A stretch of 64,000 bases of DNA from Candidatus Thiodiazotropha sp. (ex Codakia rugifera) (GCA_025656675.1 JAHXHN010000003.1:620001-684000); one strand, 5' to 3'; counted from the stretch's first letter, positions 26,340-35,263 are shown. Numbers and translations: made by a program. Notes: generated by a model not told the origin, from the letters alone.

Positions 26340-28637
26340 TTACTTGACCTTTTTAGCTCCATGCTCTTCCAGGAAGGTCTTGGCACGTAGTCCCAAATCA
26401 GCGGTCTTAACCTGATACTGCCACCATTGACCGGCCCATAGAGTGGCATTCTGATAGTCACCCTTGCCAGCAAAGGTCTCAGACTTCTTCTTCGCCTCTT
26501 CGGCAAATCCCAGCTGATCAGTGGCATCTTCCACCAAGGCTACAACTTCAGGGAAGTCCTTATAGTTGTGACTGGTGATGAAGCCGACCACAGAGTCGAT
26601 GACTGCCTGCGTATCCACATTGGTCTTAACCTGCTTGTCGTAGTCAGCCTGAGTATATTTGGTACCTTCCTGGAGCTCAGTTGTCTTGGCGACATACCCC
26701 TTAGGCTTGACCAGCAGATAACCCTGCATCTCCAGATGCAATGCTGAGCAGAACTCGGTGCAGTAGTACGGGAAGACGCCGGCCCTTTCCGCCTTGAAGG
26801 TGGCTGATACGGTCTTACCGGGCTCGATGGAAAGGTTCACGTTCTGGCTATAGAGCGCAAAACCGTGGGTCTCATCCTCTGCACGTTCGAGATTGGTGAG
26901 GTGAATGGAAACGGTTTCACCCTCTTCCACTTCGATAATCTCGGGCGTGATATGCGAGCGAATCACTGTACCGTAAACATGCACCACACCGTCTTCGCCA
27001 CGCACCACCTTTTCACGACCTGCACGGGTCTTGTAAGGAGATTTGGTATCTGTACGGCTGTTCCAACCTGATTTGTAGCGCACCGCAGGCTTCAGCTTAT
27101 CGGCCTTGATCGCTACCACATAGTGGGGTTCGCCCAGAGGTAGTGGCATATCGTAGAGCAGTTGCATCTTATCGCCGCTGATATCAATCAGCTGATGATT
27201 CTGTGGATGCAGCGGACCGACCGGATTAAAACGATCAATGGCCAGCTTGTTCAGAGAGACCAGGTATTTACCATCAGGTGAGACAGAATCACCCTCCATC
27301 GCAACCAGATGGCCGATGTTGTAATGGATGTGCAGTTGATCCAGCACCTTGCCTTCACAGTAGTCCCACTTGGTCACCATCGAATCCACGTAGATCGAGG
27401 TATAGACCACACACTTCTTGGCATCGTACTGAGTATGCAGCGGCCCCAGTCCCACCTGTACCTGGGTGTGCAGCGCATCTTTCATGGCGATGATTGGAAT
27501 ACCATAGGGGTCTTTGCCTTCGAACTTCTTGTTCTTGATGGCTTTTTGGATCTTATCCCAACTATAGACCCAGGCATGGCTGTCCAGTTTACCGGAAACG
27601 ATGATATGTGTTCCGTCAGGGCTGACATCGACACCATGTGGACTCTTAGGCTCTGGAATCAGATAGAGCAGGCCCTCTTTCACAGCCTGGTCCATGGGAA
27701 TCATATAGGAGCCTTTGGACTTCTTGATCTTGCCGGCAGCAACCAACTCGGCAGCCTTCTTCCAATTAGTGACATGCAGGAAGTCGGTATCCTTCTGAGA
27801 ACAACCCGCCTCAAACGGAGGACGTCCGCGCTCGATACCGCCCACATAGCGCTCTGAGCAGAAAGAGTTGGTGAAGCCCCATCCCATGGAAGGTCCCTTA
27901 CCTGCATCGGAGAGATCCTGGCTGTAGGGTGGCAGTTCGAAGGTGAAAGACATTTCCGGATCGAGGCGACCCTTCTTGTCGTCGAACTTCCAGTAGGTTA
28001 CGGCACCACGATACTTTTCGTTGAACTGTTCCAGCGGCACGAATTCATCTTCGAAAGGTGCTGCATATTGTGCCGCTTCCATAACATATTCGGTATTCGG
28101 TGTTACGAAAGCGCCGCCATGCTCAGATTTCATGAACGGGTTGACAACAATCTGCTTAGTCTCGAAGTCGTGCAGATCGATCACAGCTAAGCGCGGATTG
28201 GCCTTGTCATTGATGAACAGGTAGCGGCCGTTGTACTCGCCTTTAGTTTCAGAGAATGCCGGATGATGCGTATCGCCGAAGTTAATATCCTTACCGTGAA
28301 TTCTACCCTGTGCCAGTACGGCTTTGGATTCATCATCGAACCCATAACCCTGCCAGGGTTCCGGGGTAAAAACACCAATATACTTCAGGATCCTCATGGA
28401 GGGGATACCGTATACAATCACCTGTCCACTCTGGCCACCCGAGCTGAAGGCCAGATACTCGTCGCGTCCACCCGTTGGTGTGTAAGTTTTAGCGGCAGCC
28501 AACAGATCCTTTTGTGTCAGGCCACGCTCCTTCATGACCTCCTCAAGCGACGATTTGGCAAAGGCATTGGAAGCGGCACCCATGCCGATCCCCAACCCTA
28601 TAGCTAGCGCGGTTATGCGTTTAAAGCTGTTTTTCAT
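26340..28637 (-). CDS. nosZ: Clade II nitrous oxide reductase with a C-terminal extension
   Basis: From ATG 28637 the protein has 765 residues. The N-terminal MKNSFKRITALAIGLGIGMG is a Sec, not a Tat, signal, as in clade II NosZ. The seven-bladed propeller carries CuZ histidine stretches (GDTHHPAFSET, SEHGGAF, KSPHGVDVSP, HIHYNIGH, GEPHYVV); the cupredoxin domain has the CuA motif CTEFCSALHLEM. After CuA comes a 120-residue tail without a haem motif, absent from clade I enzymes. It reduces N2O to N2 in the periplasm. Longer readings upstream (to 28793) are rejected because they cross the FNR box at 28725. Ligand-rich regions look intact. Confidence 0.97.
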   Translation of the reverse strand: MKNSFKRITALAIGLGIGMGAASNAFAKSSLEEVMKERGLTQKDLLAAAKTYTPTGGRDEYLAFSSGGQSGQVIVYGIPSMRILKYIGVFTPEPWQGYGFDDESKAVLAQGRIHGKDINFGDTHHPAFSETKGEYNGRYLFINDKANPRLAVIDLHDFETKQIVVNPFMKSEHGGAFVTPNTEYVMEAAQYAAPFEDEFVPLEQFNEKYRGAVTYWKFDDKKGRLDPEMSFTFELPPYSQDLSDAGKGPSMGWGFTNSFCSERYVGGIERGRPPFEAGCSQKDTDFLHVTNWKKAAELVAAGKIKKSKGSYMIPMDQAVKEGLLYLIPEPKSPHGVDVSPDGTHIIVSGKLDSHAWVYSWDKIQKAIKNKKFEGKDPYGIPIIAMKDALHTQVQVGLGPLHTQYDAKKCVVYTSIYVDSMVTKWDYCEGKVLDQLHIHYNIGHLVAMEGDSVSPDGKYLVSLNKLAIDRFNPVGPLHPQNHQLIDISGDKMQLLYDMPLPLGEPHYVVAIKADKLKPAVRYKSGWNSRTDTKSPYKTRAGREKVVRGEDGVVHVYGTVIRSHITPEIIEVEEGETVSIHLTNLERAEDETHGFALYSQNVNLSIEPGKTVSATFKAERAGVFPYYCTEFCSALHLEMQGYLLVKPKGYVAKTTELQEGTKYTQADYDKQVKTNVDTQAVIDSVVGFITSHNYKDFPEVVALVEDATDQLGFAEEAKKKSETFAGKGDYQNATLWAGQWWQYQVKTADLGLRAKTFLEEHGAKKVK

Positions 28638-28724
28638 TATTCCCCGTCCCCGTGGTTGGAAGAGATGTGAGATGCCTATCGGCATTACAGCGATAATGGT
28701 CGCAATATTGCGTGATATGCCACA

Positions 28725-28738
28725 TTGATGTAGGTCAA
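28725..28738. promoter_or_regulatory. FNR/DNR-type box upstream of nosZ
   Basis: TTGATGTAGGTCAA matches the FNR palindrome with one change in the right arm (GTCAA for ATCAA). Its centre lies about 95 bases before the nosZ start at 28637. Confidence 0.7.
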
Positions 28739-28920
28739 AACACACACTTATTGGTTTTAGAATTTTTCGTGAGAAACCTGAATGGATATTCACAATGAGA
28801 TAGGCGAGTTATTCCATTACCTATTAATAGGTAGAAATGGCTAGCGCTCCAGAAAAACAAAGCCGATCCGTATAACCACCCGATTGAACGTCATCGTACG
28901 GTGCTTTCCAGGTGGCGTCA

Positions 28921-30372
28921 CTATTTATCTACAAAATCCGTCAAACGTCGAGCAAGTTCCTCAGGAGAGATGCCATGGGCAAACTTGGTTATAAACCGGC
29001 CTTCCGGATCGAGCAGATAGAGACTCGCCGTGTGATCCATGAGATAGATATCCGGTTCCATCGCATCCTCCACAACCTTCTCATATTTCGCCTTGAACTG
29101 ACTCGCCACGCGATCGATCATTTTTTGTGAACCTGTGACACCGATCAATCGCTCATCATAATAGGTGACATAGTTTCGCATCACCTCAATTGAATCCCGT
29201 TGTGGATCGATGGTGATGAAGTAGGGCTGAAACAGGTCGGCGCTCTCCCCCAACAGGTCGAATGCCTGGAATAGAATCTGCAGCGAGGTCGGGCAGATAT
29301 CCGGACAAAAAGTGTAACCAAAATAGACAATCTGGTACTTTCCCGACATTGTCTGCTTGGTAACCAGACGACCCAGATGATCGGTCAAGAGAAATTGTCC
29401 ACTTCCAATGCCATCAATCACCTTTTTCGCATCCTGTTCGGCCAACTCCCGAGCAGCTCCTGCAGCCTGCATATCTGCATTCAGACAGCGTTTTATCTCA
29501 TCGGTATTGTGGTCCATCAGGTTGAAATAGAGATCAGGACCCACTGTCAAACCGACCCCGAAACTATTGAGAATACCGTGATTGATCTGGCTTCCCTCTA
29601 TGATCAACTCCATATTATCAGTCGGCAATCCCTTCTCCGATAGCAGACAGATGGCCTCTCCGGATATAATCCTCTCTCTCACCTTCAGCAGAGAAGCGGC
29701 ATTGATTGACTCTCGAGGCGAGCCCGATACACGTTCAAGTACCTTCAGTGCATAGGCCTGCTCAAAATATTGCAGGGTATCGAAGTATTGGACACCCAAT
29801 CCGGCTTTCATCCCTCTGTAACCGTATTCATACTCCCTGTCGATGCGTGCCAGCCGCGCCAACACCTTTCTTCTGTTACCTTCATACAGGTGTGAGCGTT
29901 TTGGATCGGCCTGCTGTAACAGACGGGTCATATCATCAAGAATGATCATGACATTACGGTTATCAAGCCAAAAGAAGGGATCTCGCTGATCAGAGGCTAT
30001 TCGTGAAGGTAGAATCTTCAGTCCCTCATGGGAGAGAAGTTCAATAACCTGGACCTTGGGTGGTAGCGCTTCAATCGTACCGACAAGCCCCTGTTCAAGT
30101 TCCGCTCCAACCCAGAATAATAAATCCGCTTCTTTTATCAGCTGTTGTTGTGCCTGAGTGGGAACATAGCCATAAGGTGTACGCTCTGTCCCGATCAGCA
30201 GCTCAGGGCCATCAGTACCCTCCATTAAGCCGGCCACAATGGAATGGATCGGCTTGATACTGACAACCACACGGAATGAGTCGAGTTTCTCTGCCGAATA
30301 GACGACAGAGGACGAGATAACCGAAACAAGAAATAATAGGGCTCCAGACCAACGCATGCTGTTACTGCTCAT
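28921..30372 (-). CDS. Fusion of a ZnuA-type metal-binding domain with an SCO copper chaperone
   Basis: A 483-residue exported protein. Residues ~30-320 resemble periplasmic solute-binding proteins of metal ABC transporters (VVVSIKPIHSIVAGLM with H43). The usual second His is a Tyr at residue 67 (RTPYGY), and the His of the third motif seems lost (GVQYFDTLQYFEQAY). Residues ~335-483 form an SCO domain with FCPDICP (C356, C360) and the distal His447 in LMDHTAS, so the copper/thiol centre is intact. It presumably handles copper for NosZ or CuA-type sites. It is preceded by a coupled gene (ATGA overlap) and followed by the nosZ promoter region. Confidence 0.85.
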   Translation of the reverse strand: MSSNSMRWSGALLFLVSVISSSVVYSAEKLDSFRVVVSIKPIHSIVAGLMEGTDGPELLIGTERTPYGYVPTQAQQQLIKEADLLFWVGAELEQGLVGTIEALPPKVQVIELLSHEGLKILPSRIASDQRDPFFWLDNRNVMIILDDMTRLLQQADPKRSHLYEGNRRKVLARLARIDREYEYGYRGMKAGLGVQYFDTLQYFEQAYALKVLERVSGSPRESINAASLLKVRERIISGEAICLLSEKGLPTDNMELIIEGSQINHGILNSFGVGLTVGPDLYFNLMDHNTDEIKRCLNADMQAAGAARELAEQDAKKVIDGIGSGQFLLTDHLGRLVTKQTMSGKYQIVYFGYTFCPDICPTSLQILFQAFDLLGESADLFQPYFITIDPQRDSIEVMRNYVTYYDERLIGVTGSQKMIDRVASQFKAKYEKVVEDAMEPDIYLMDHTASLYLLDPEGRFITKFAHGISPEELARRLTDFVDK

Positions 30373-30710
30373 TGTGTTGCGTATGCCGCCTCCAGTCTTT
30401 CCAATGCCTCATCCACCTGTTGAGCGAGCGACTGCGGACTGGGGCAAGTGCCTTTCTCATTGATGAATGCCATGAATGACTTATTGGTGTGATAATCAAA
30501 AAGTTCCCCCAACTGACGCCGTTTGGGAAGCGCTAATACCAATGCACGCTTGATACGCTGGGTATCCGGCAGCGCATTGCACTGCAATGCAATCCCATTC
30601 AGTTCACCCAGTGCCTTGATGGCTGCCAGTTGCGTGTCGTTTACCCCGTATGCCTGAATCTGCCAGAAGAACAGCAGGAGCAGTGAAATTAGTCTAAAGC
30701 GTTGAAACAT
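30369..30710 (-). CDS. Exported small protein coupled to the ZnuA-SCO fusion
   Basis: A 113-residue protein with a signal peptide (LISLLLLFFWQIQAYG), two cysteines (ALQCNALPD, GTCPSPQS) and an otherwise helical composition. It resembles no family I can name. Its stop overlaps the start of the ZnuA-SCO gene by four bases, implying coupled translation and joint function, perhaps metal or thiol handling. Confidence 0.7.
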   Translation of the reverse strand: MFQRFRLISLLLLFFWQIQAYGVNDTQLAAIKALGELNGIALQCNALPDTQRIKRALVLALPKRRQLGELFDYHTNKSFMAFINEKGTCPSPQSLAQQVDEALERLEAAYATQ

Positions 30711-30869
30711 ATTGGTGCTTATCCTTTTTGGATCAAGTCTCTAATCATTACCTGCTTGTAAACAACAATGCCCGCCAATCCGGCGAACAGCGGAGTAATC
30801 TTGCATGGTTGCACCGTTTACGGCATACAGGATGCAATCCAGTAAGATGTAGCACTCGGTAAGCAAGGC

Positions 30870-31769
30870 TCATAGGGCAATATCAGACATGATACCTATA
30901 ATAACCAAGATTGGCGTCATCAATGTAACAACAACATTTTTGCCCAATTGGGGTACCAGTTTCTTAACATCTCCCTGATAGACACTGATATTTTTAAAAA
31001 TCTGGAAAGTAAATCCTGCTGTCAAAAGCCCGAGCAATGCAGTCAAGGGTAAGCTATCCACCAACACGCCAAGAATAATCACCAAATGAGTCATCATCCC
31101 AAAACCCAGAAAAATCCAAGCGCTCTTTGCTGGACTCCATGCGATCATAAAGTTATCTCTACCCACGCTGCGATCCGCATCTACGTCCGGCATCTGATTC
31201 AACAGCAGTAAATTGTTAACTAAAAAAAAGGGTATGAGCGACAACAGAAAAGCGATTGGACTGTAAACACCGGTTAAGGTGTAGTGTGTTCCAACCACCA
31301 TCAAGGGACCAAAACTGAGGCCCGGGGTAATGAGCACTAACAGCCGATGACGATTGATCCAGGTGGTATAGGAGATAATGATAAGTATCCCCACGATCCC
31401 AATAGGCATCAGACCCCAGCCTGTCCGCTGTAAAAGATAGAGGCCGCATATCAACGTAACAATCAATGATGTGACCCCTATGGCCAACGCATAAGGCGCC
31501 AGGCGTGGTTGAATAATCAGTGTTCCGCTGCCACCACTGAATGGTGTACGATCTGTCTTGAAATCAAGCCCTGATTGGAAATCGGTATACTCATTGAGGG
31601 CATTTACGCTGATATGTGCCATCAGTGCTCCCAAAAACACAACAGTGAGTAGATTCCAATCGACATCGTGACCAACCAATAGGACGCTGGACAGGCCCAG
31701 TGAGATGCAGATTGGTGTCAACATCAGAAAGCTGGGTCTTGCAACACCTAGTACGGGAAATGGGATCAT
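30870..31769 (-). CDS. UbiA-superfamily prenyltransferase, MenA-like
   Basis: A 299-residue protein with eight or nine membrane helices and the two Asp-rich prenyl-diphosphate sites of the superfamily: NEYTDFQSGLD (N-terminal motif) and DADRSVGRD (second motif). The TPFSGGSGTL stretch is typical of 1,4-dihydroxy-2-naphthoate polyprenyltransferases (MenA) rather than UbiA or haem-O synthase. Menaquinone or a related low-potential quinone would suit NosGH, which is thought to oxidise menaquinol. A perfect FNR box lies 130 bases upstream. The exact aromatic substrate cannot be read from sequence. Confidence 0.8.
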   Translation of the reverse strand: MIPFPVLGVARPSFLMLTPICISLGLSSVLLVGHDVDWNLLTVVFLGALMAHISVNALNEYTDFQSGLDFKTDRTPFSGGSGTLIIQPRLAPYALAIGVTSLIVTLICGLYLLQRTGWGLMPIGIVGILIIISYTTWINRHRLLVLITPGLSFGPLMVVGTHYTLTGVYSPIAFLLSLIPFFLVNNLLLLNQMPDVDADRSVGRDNFMIAWSPAKSAWIFLGFGMMTHLVIILGVLVDSLPLTALLGLLTAGFTFQIFKNISVYQGDVKKLVPQLGKNVVVTLMTPILVIIGIMSDIAL

Positions 31770-31892
31770 CGATATTCCTGTTTTTACCCAAATTTCAGCA
31801 CTACAGCCTACTGCAAAAAATCGGTAGCATCAAAACCCACAACGCTAAATAAAACAGTCATACAATTAGAACGCAACTCCATTATTGTGTGC

Positions 31893-31906
31893 TTGATCGA
31901 TATCAA
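31893..31906. promoter_or_regulatory. FNR/DNR-type box upstream of the prenyltransferase gene
   Basis: TTGATCGATATCAA is a perfect FNR palindrome. The only gene it can serve is the prenyltransferase gene starting at 31769; the neighbouring pentapeptide-repeat gene ends at 31952. Confidence 0.75.
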
Positions 31907-31951
31907 ATCTAACCTGTTGATATGCTCAAGTGCGCAAAGATATTGCGCTGC

Positions 31952-32698
31952 TCACTCCCCCTTATCTGGGGGTAAATCGGTGGGGATATCCTCTGCATCG
32001 GTAAAATCGACAGCTTGTAACCGTGCATTGACAAAACGGGTACCGCTGAGTTTTGCACCGCGAAAACTGGTATCTGTCAAGGTTGCACCATTCAGTAGTG
32101 AACCGGACAAATCCGCATTAGAAAAATTCGCCTGTTCCAGGGCAGCACCGGTTAAGGTCACCTGACGAAGTGAGGAACCTGCCAGATCACTACCGATAAG
32201 CACTGCACGCATCATGAATGCCTGATCAAAATGGCAGTTTGTTAACTGACTCTCCTCCATCGAAATATCCTTTAGATTTGCATGGGCAAAATTTGCGCTG
32301 TCTGCCTGGGCTTCATTGATGCTGGCACCGAACATGTAGGCTTTATGGAAATTCACACCATTTAAACTCGTCTCATCGAAATTGGTGTGAAACAGATCCG
32401 CATCGGAAAAATCAGCTGTATCCGCTACGCAACCTGCCAGAACGGCCCATTTAAAATCTGCACCTGTCAGGTTTGCCCCAGTCAACTTACAATCCAAGAG
32501 CTTGGTATTCTGAAAATTGACACCCTGAAGGTTACTCCCCTGGAGATTGGCGCCAGTCATGTCTCTGCCATTGAAATCGCAGTGCCTGTAGTCATGAAAA
32601 GCTTTGGGGGCAGCACACTCCCCTTTGGGTAGCAACTCCATCGAGTGCACATTGGCATGACATACTATTGCCAATGTGATTGACAACAGATATCTCAT
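31952..32698 (-). CDS. Exported pentapeptide-repeat protein
   Basis: From ATG 32698 (GGGGA upstream) the protein has 248 residues: a signal peptide (LLSITLAIVCHANVHS), then almost entirely pentapeptide repeats of the A(D/N)LXX type (ANLQGSNLQGVNFQ, DFSDADLFHTNFDETSL, GSDLAGSSLRQ, ADLSGSLLNG). The fold is a quadrilateral beta-helix. Function is unknown; the export signal argues against a gyrase-protection role. It follows the membrane-protein gene by 77 bases and may belong to the hemerythrin operon. Confidence 0.85.
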   Translation of the reverse strand: MRYLLSITLAIVCHANVHSMELLPKGECAAPKAFHDYRHCDFNGRDMTGANLQGSNLQGVNFQNTKLLDCKLTGANLTGADFKWAVLAGCVADTADFSDADLFHTNFDETSLNGVNFHKAYMFGASINEAQADSANFAHANLKDISMEESQLTNCHFDQAFMMRAVLIGSDLAGSSLRQVTLTGAALEQANFSNADLSGSLLNGATLTDTSFRGAKLSGTRFVNARLQAVDFTDAEDIPTDLPPDKGE

Positions 32699-32774
32699 TG
32701 CATCATCCCCGTACTTTGTCATGTTTTGTCGATATGCCTCTAGTATGGTGTCTCGCCCTATACGATCTGGTGCA

Positions 32775-34046
32775 CTACGAACAAAGAATGTTTTGCTCCT
32801 CATGATAGGCAATATAGGCGTACAGAATGTTTTTAAACAGATAAAGCGATGAGCAGGTAAAAAGCACACCGACCAATATTATAAGTTCACTCGATATCAG
32901 CAATGCTCCAAAAAACAGACAGAGCGCCGAAAGATGCAGAAAGTATTGGTACTTGGCATGCTTCTCTTTAATGAAATACTTCATCGATGGCGCTGAATAG
33001 TCCAGTTTTCTTTTCTTTATCTGTAACGCTTGCAAATGAAACCAACAAAGAAAGGGAATAACCTTATAGATAATCCCAATCGGAATCGTCATACAGACAC
33101 CGCCGAGCAGTAGTCCACCAATCAGGAGATCACTTCCGGCACTCAACCAAACGACAGTTGCTATAAGCAGGCTGGCAATACCAGTCCATATGTAGAGTAA
33201 TGTTGTATCAATGATAAGGCGTTTACGGTTATAGATATTTTTTAATACTGAAAGCCCAATAATGAAGAACACCAGTGCAATCAGTAGCAGACTATTGTCT
33301 AGATATTCACCTAAAAAATAGTTCGAAACGGTAAAGATAACAAGACAGAGAAAGACAACAGGCAACAGCCACTGTTTTAGGACCTTGTTAAATGTTGGCG
33401 TGACATAGAACATCGGTACCAATTCAAATATTGTTGCAAAAAGAATAATACCTACCCAGCCCAATATACCCCATGACAAGTGCAGGGTAATGATTGGCTG
33501 TAAATCATCGACATGAATTAATCCAGACAAACTGGCAACCAGATAGCCACCGAACATCACTGTTGGGATTATCGACACCCAACCTATACCTAATGAACGC
33601 GCTCTGCTCTGTTGCCGCACAGATTTCAGTAACGCAATACCAGTACTGGTAAACAGCACTATGAAGGCCGTGGTAAGAATACCAGCACCCAGGATTAACA
33701 TCAGGTGCTGTGACTGCAAAAAACCTATAACCAATACGCCTGTCCCAGCCAACAGTGTAATATGTATGATCCAGTTTACGGCAACCACAGCGGAAACCGG
33801 CGTACCGGCGAGTACCGGTAGTAATTGCATCATTGCACCAGTCATTACCTGAGCAAGAAAACCTGTAGTAATCAAGTGTGTCAGGCCTAAAGCTGCAGGA
33901 CTCCATCTTGAGGTCACCAGGTCACTACCCTGCACAACCAGTAATAGACTTGCCACAATTAATAGCAGCGATGCAGTAAAAAAGTATTTAAAGGGTATGG
34001 AAATGGGTGGGGCCTGTTCCAATGACAAACCGGCGGTCTGCAACAC
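32775..34046 (-). CDS. Polytopic membrane protein, haem-copper-oxidase-subunit-I-like or NnrS-like
   Basis: A 423-residue protein with about 12 membrane helices. Conserved-looking His residues sit in LGLTHLITTGFLAQVMTGA and THLSW-type contexts (TLHLSWGILGWVGIILF). This resembles the uncharacterised membrane proteins next to hemerythrin and DUF2249 genes in denitrifiers, which are sometimes called NnrS-like or subunit-I-like. A true catalytic haem-copper site is not evident. GTG start at 34046, three bases after the DUF2249 stop codon, within the same operon. Confidence 0.65.
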   Translation of the reverse strand: MLQTAGLSLEQAPPISIPFKYFFTASLLLIVASLLLVVQGSDLVTSRWSPAALGLTHLITTGFLAQVMTGAMMQLLPVLAGTPVSAVVAVNWIIHITLLAGTGVLVIGFLQSQHLMLILGAGILTTAFIVLFTSTGIALLKSVRQQSRARSLGIGWVSIIPTVMFGGYLVASLSGLIHVDDLQPIITLHLSWGILGWVGIILFATIFELVPMFYVTPTFNKVLKQWLLPVVFLCLVIFTVSNYFLGEYLDNSLLLIALVFFIIGLSVLKNIYNRKRLIIDTTLLYIWTGIASLLIATVVWLSAGSDLLIGGLLLGGVCMTIPIGIIYKVIPFLCWFHLQALQIKKRKLDYSAPSMKYFIKEKHAKYQYFLHLSALCLFFGALLISSELIILVGVLFTCSSLYLFKNILYAYIAYHEEQNILCS

Positions 34047-34049
34047 AAC

Positions 34050-34289
34050 CTAACCTACTTTCATTGGCTGTGAAGAATCAGCATGCCAAATACGGATAAT
34101 ACATTCACCGTTTTGCCAATACGTATCCCAGGAAAAGTCCATCTCCTTTAACAGGCTATAGAGCGGGTATGGCTCACGGCTATGCTGAACTCTTAACCAA
34201 TCATCTTTGGCAAGATCAGCCAAAGCATCCAGGATACGCTCTAACGGAACCGGTGGCTCCAATGCTCGCACATCGAGTCGCTGCTCCAC
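34050..34289 (-). CDS. DUF2249-domain protein
   Basis: A 79-residue protein beginning MEQRLDVRALEPPVPLERI, the hallmark of DUF2249, with HSREPYPLYSLL in the middle and CIIRIWHAD at the end. DUF2249 proteins occur beside hemerythrin or ScdA/NorA-like genes and are linked to NO and iron-sulfur stress. Starts with GTG in a TAGTG overlap with the hemerythrin stop codon. Confidence 0.85.
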   Translation of the reverse strand: MEQRLDVRALEPPVPLERILDALADLAKDDWLRVQHSREPYPLYSLLKEMDFSWDTYWQNGECIIRIWHADSSQPMKVG

Positions 34290-34726
34290 TAAGCCGACTC
34301 CGTGAAGCTATGAGCAATCTCCTCTGCCAGGTTGGAAACAAATCTGTCCGCCAGAGGATAGAGAATATTCTCCTCTTTCATATTGTGTTGCTGCATGGTA
34401 ACAAGCAGTGTTTCTGTGATACCAAGGGCGGTCTCTTTTGACTGCTGTGCAATTGCGTCACTGAGCTTATTGAACAAGTGTCTCATCTGATCGTGCTCCA
34501 TCACCATAACCCTAACAGGTCCATCCGCTTGACTCGTTTTCTCTTCCAACGCAGGAAACAGTTTCTGCTCTTCGACCTGAAAGTGACGTGTCATAGCAGT
34601 AATAAAATGTTCTGCAATCGTTTCCGTTTTACGCCATTCACCCCGCACGACAGCTTGCTCCAAATCCATGAAAATCTCATCACAATGACGATGATCCTGG
34701 CTCATTGGCTTTGAAATATTTTCCAT
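34289..34726 (-). CDS. Hemerythrin HHE-domain protein
   Basis: A 145-residue four-helix hemerythrin: diiron ligand motifs SQDHRHCDEIF, TRHFQVEEQKLFPALE, EHDQMRHLF and QHNMKEENILYPLAD. It binds O2 or NO at a di-iron site and may sense or scavenge NO. It is first in the operon with DUF2249 and the polytopic protein. An FNR-type box about 60 bases upstream fits the control of NO detoxification. Confidence 0.9.
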   Translation of the reverse strand: MENISKPMSQDHRHCDEIFMDLEQAVVRGEWRKTETIAEHFITAMTRHFQVEEQKLFPALEEKTSQADGPVRVMVMEHDQMRHLFNKLSDAIAQQSKETALGITETLLVTMQQHNMKEENILYPLADRFVSNLAEEIAHSFTESA

Positions 34727-34778
34727 GGTGTGGCTCCCTAGTGTTTGCTCTATTCTCTTAGCTGAAACCTATCACTCC

Positions 34779-34792
34779 TTGACATGCATCAA
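34779..34792. promoter_or_regulatory. FNR/DNR-type box upstream of the hemerythrin gene
   Basis: TTGACATGCATCAA matches the FNR palindrome except for one arm position (TTGAC). Its centre is about 60 bases upstream of the start codon at 34726. Confidence 0.65.
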
Positions 34793-35263
34793 TCACTCAC
34801 CATAAGCATATTATGATTAGTCGGTATAGGTTCTGCGGGTTATCCAGCAATATAGTCATCAATTGAACAGATTAAGAATCTCCACTCACCCAGATATAAT
34901 GTCTCAAAGAGAAAGAGATTGAACGAAATGTACAACCTGCGCCAGGAAAGACAGGATGATAAGAAAAAGGAATTACGCCAAACCACAAGGATGCTGGACA
35001 GTCTGTGAATAAATTATCGATAGCTATTAAACAGCGCTAAGAACCTCTATTTTCTCATTTTTTCAAATTGATCATTGAATCATTGAGCGTAGTGAGGTGA
35101 GACAGGCACCCTGCGTGCTTTCGCTCACCAGACCCAGTGAGGAGCTGCCTATTGATCACAAACCATTCATTGCACTGCTAGCACAAATCGCTTTCTATCT
35201 ACGGTGATATAATTGAGATATAAAAAGAATCCACTGGCTATAACGAATGCAGTATCGAGTCGA
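34793..35263. other. Intergenic region, no supported gene
   Basis: About 470 bases. A 26-codon plus-strand frame begins at ATG 34928 and reads MYNLRQERQDDKKKELRQ, but it is too short to support. The segment between 35088 and 35155 has a compositional pattern (GTGAGACAGGC and similar) suggestive of a repeat. Nothing else was recognised. Confidence 0.4.

Noticed and set aside
28638-28793. N-terminal extension of nosZ by 52 codons
   Set aside because: It crosses the FNR box at 28725-28738, lacks a ribosome-binding site and would bury the Sec signal peptide that begins at 28637.
34928-35008. 26-codon frame MYNLRQERQDDKKK
   Set aside because: Too short, no domain and no clear ribosome-binding site.
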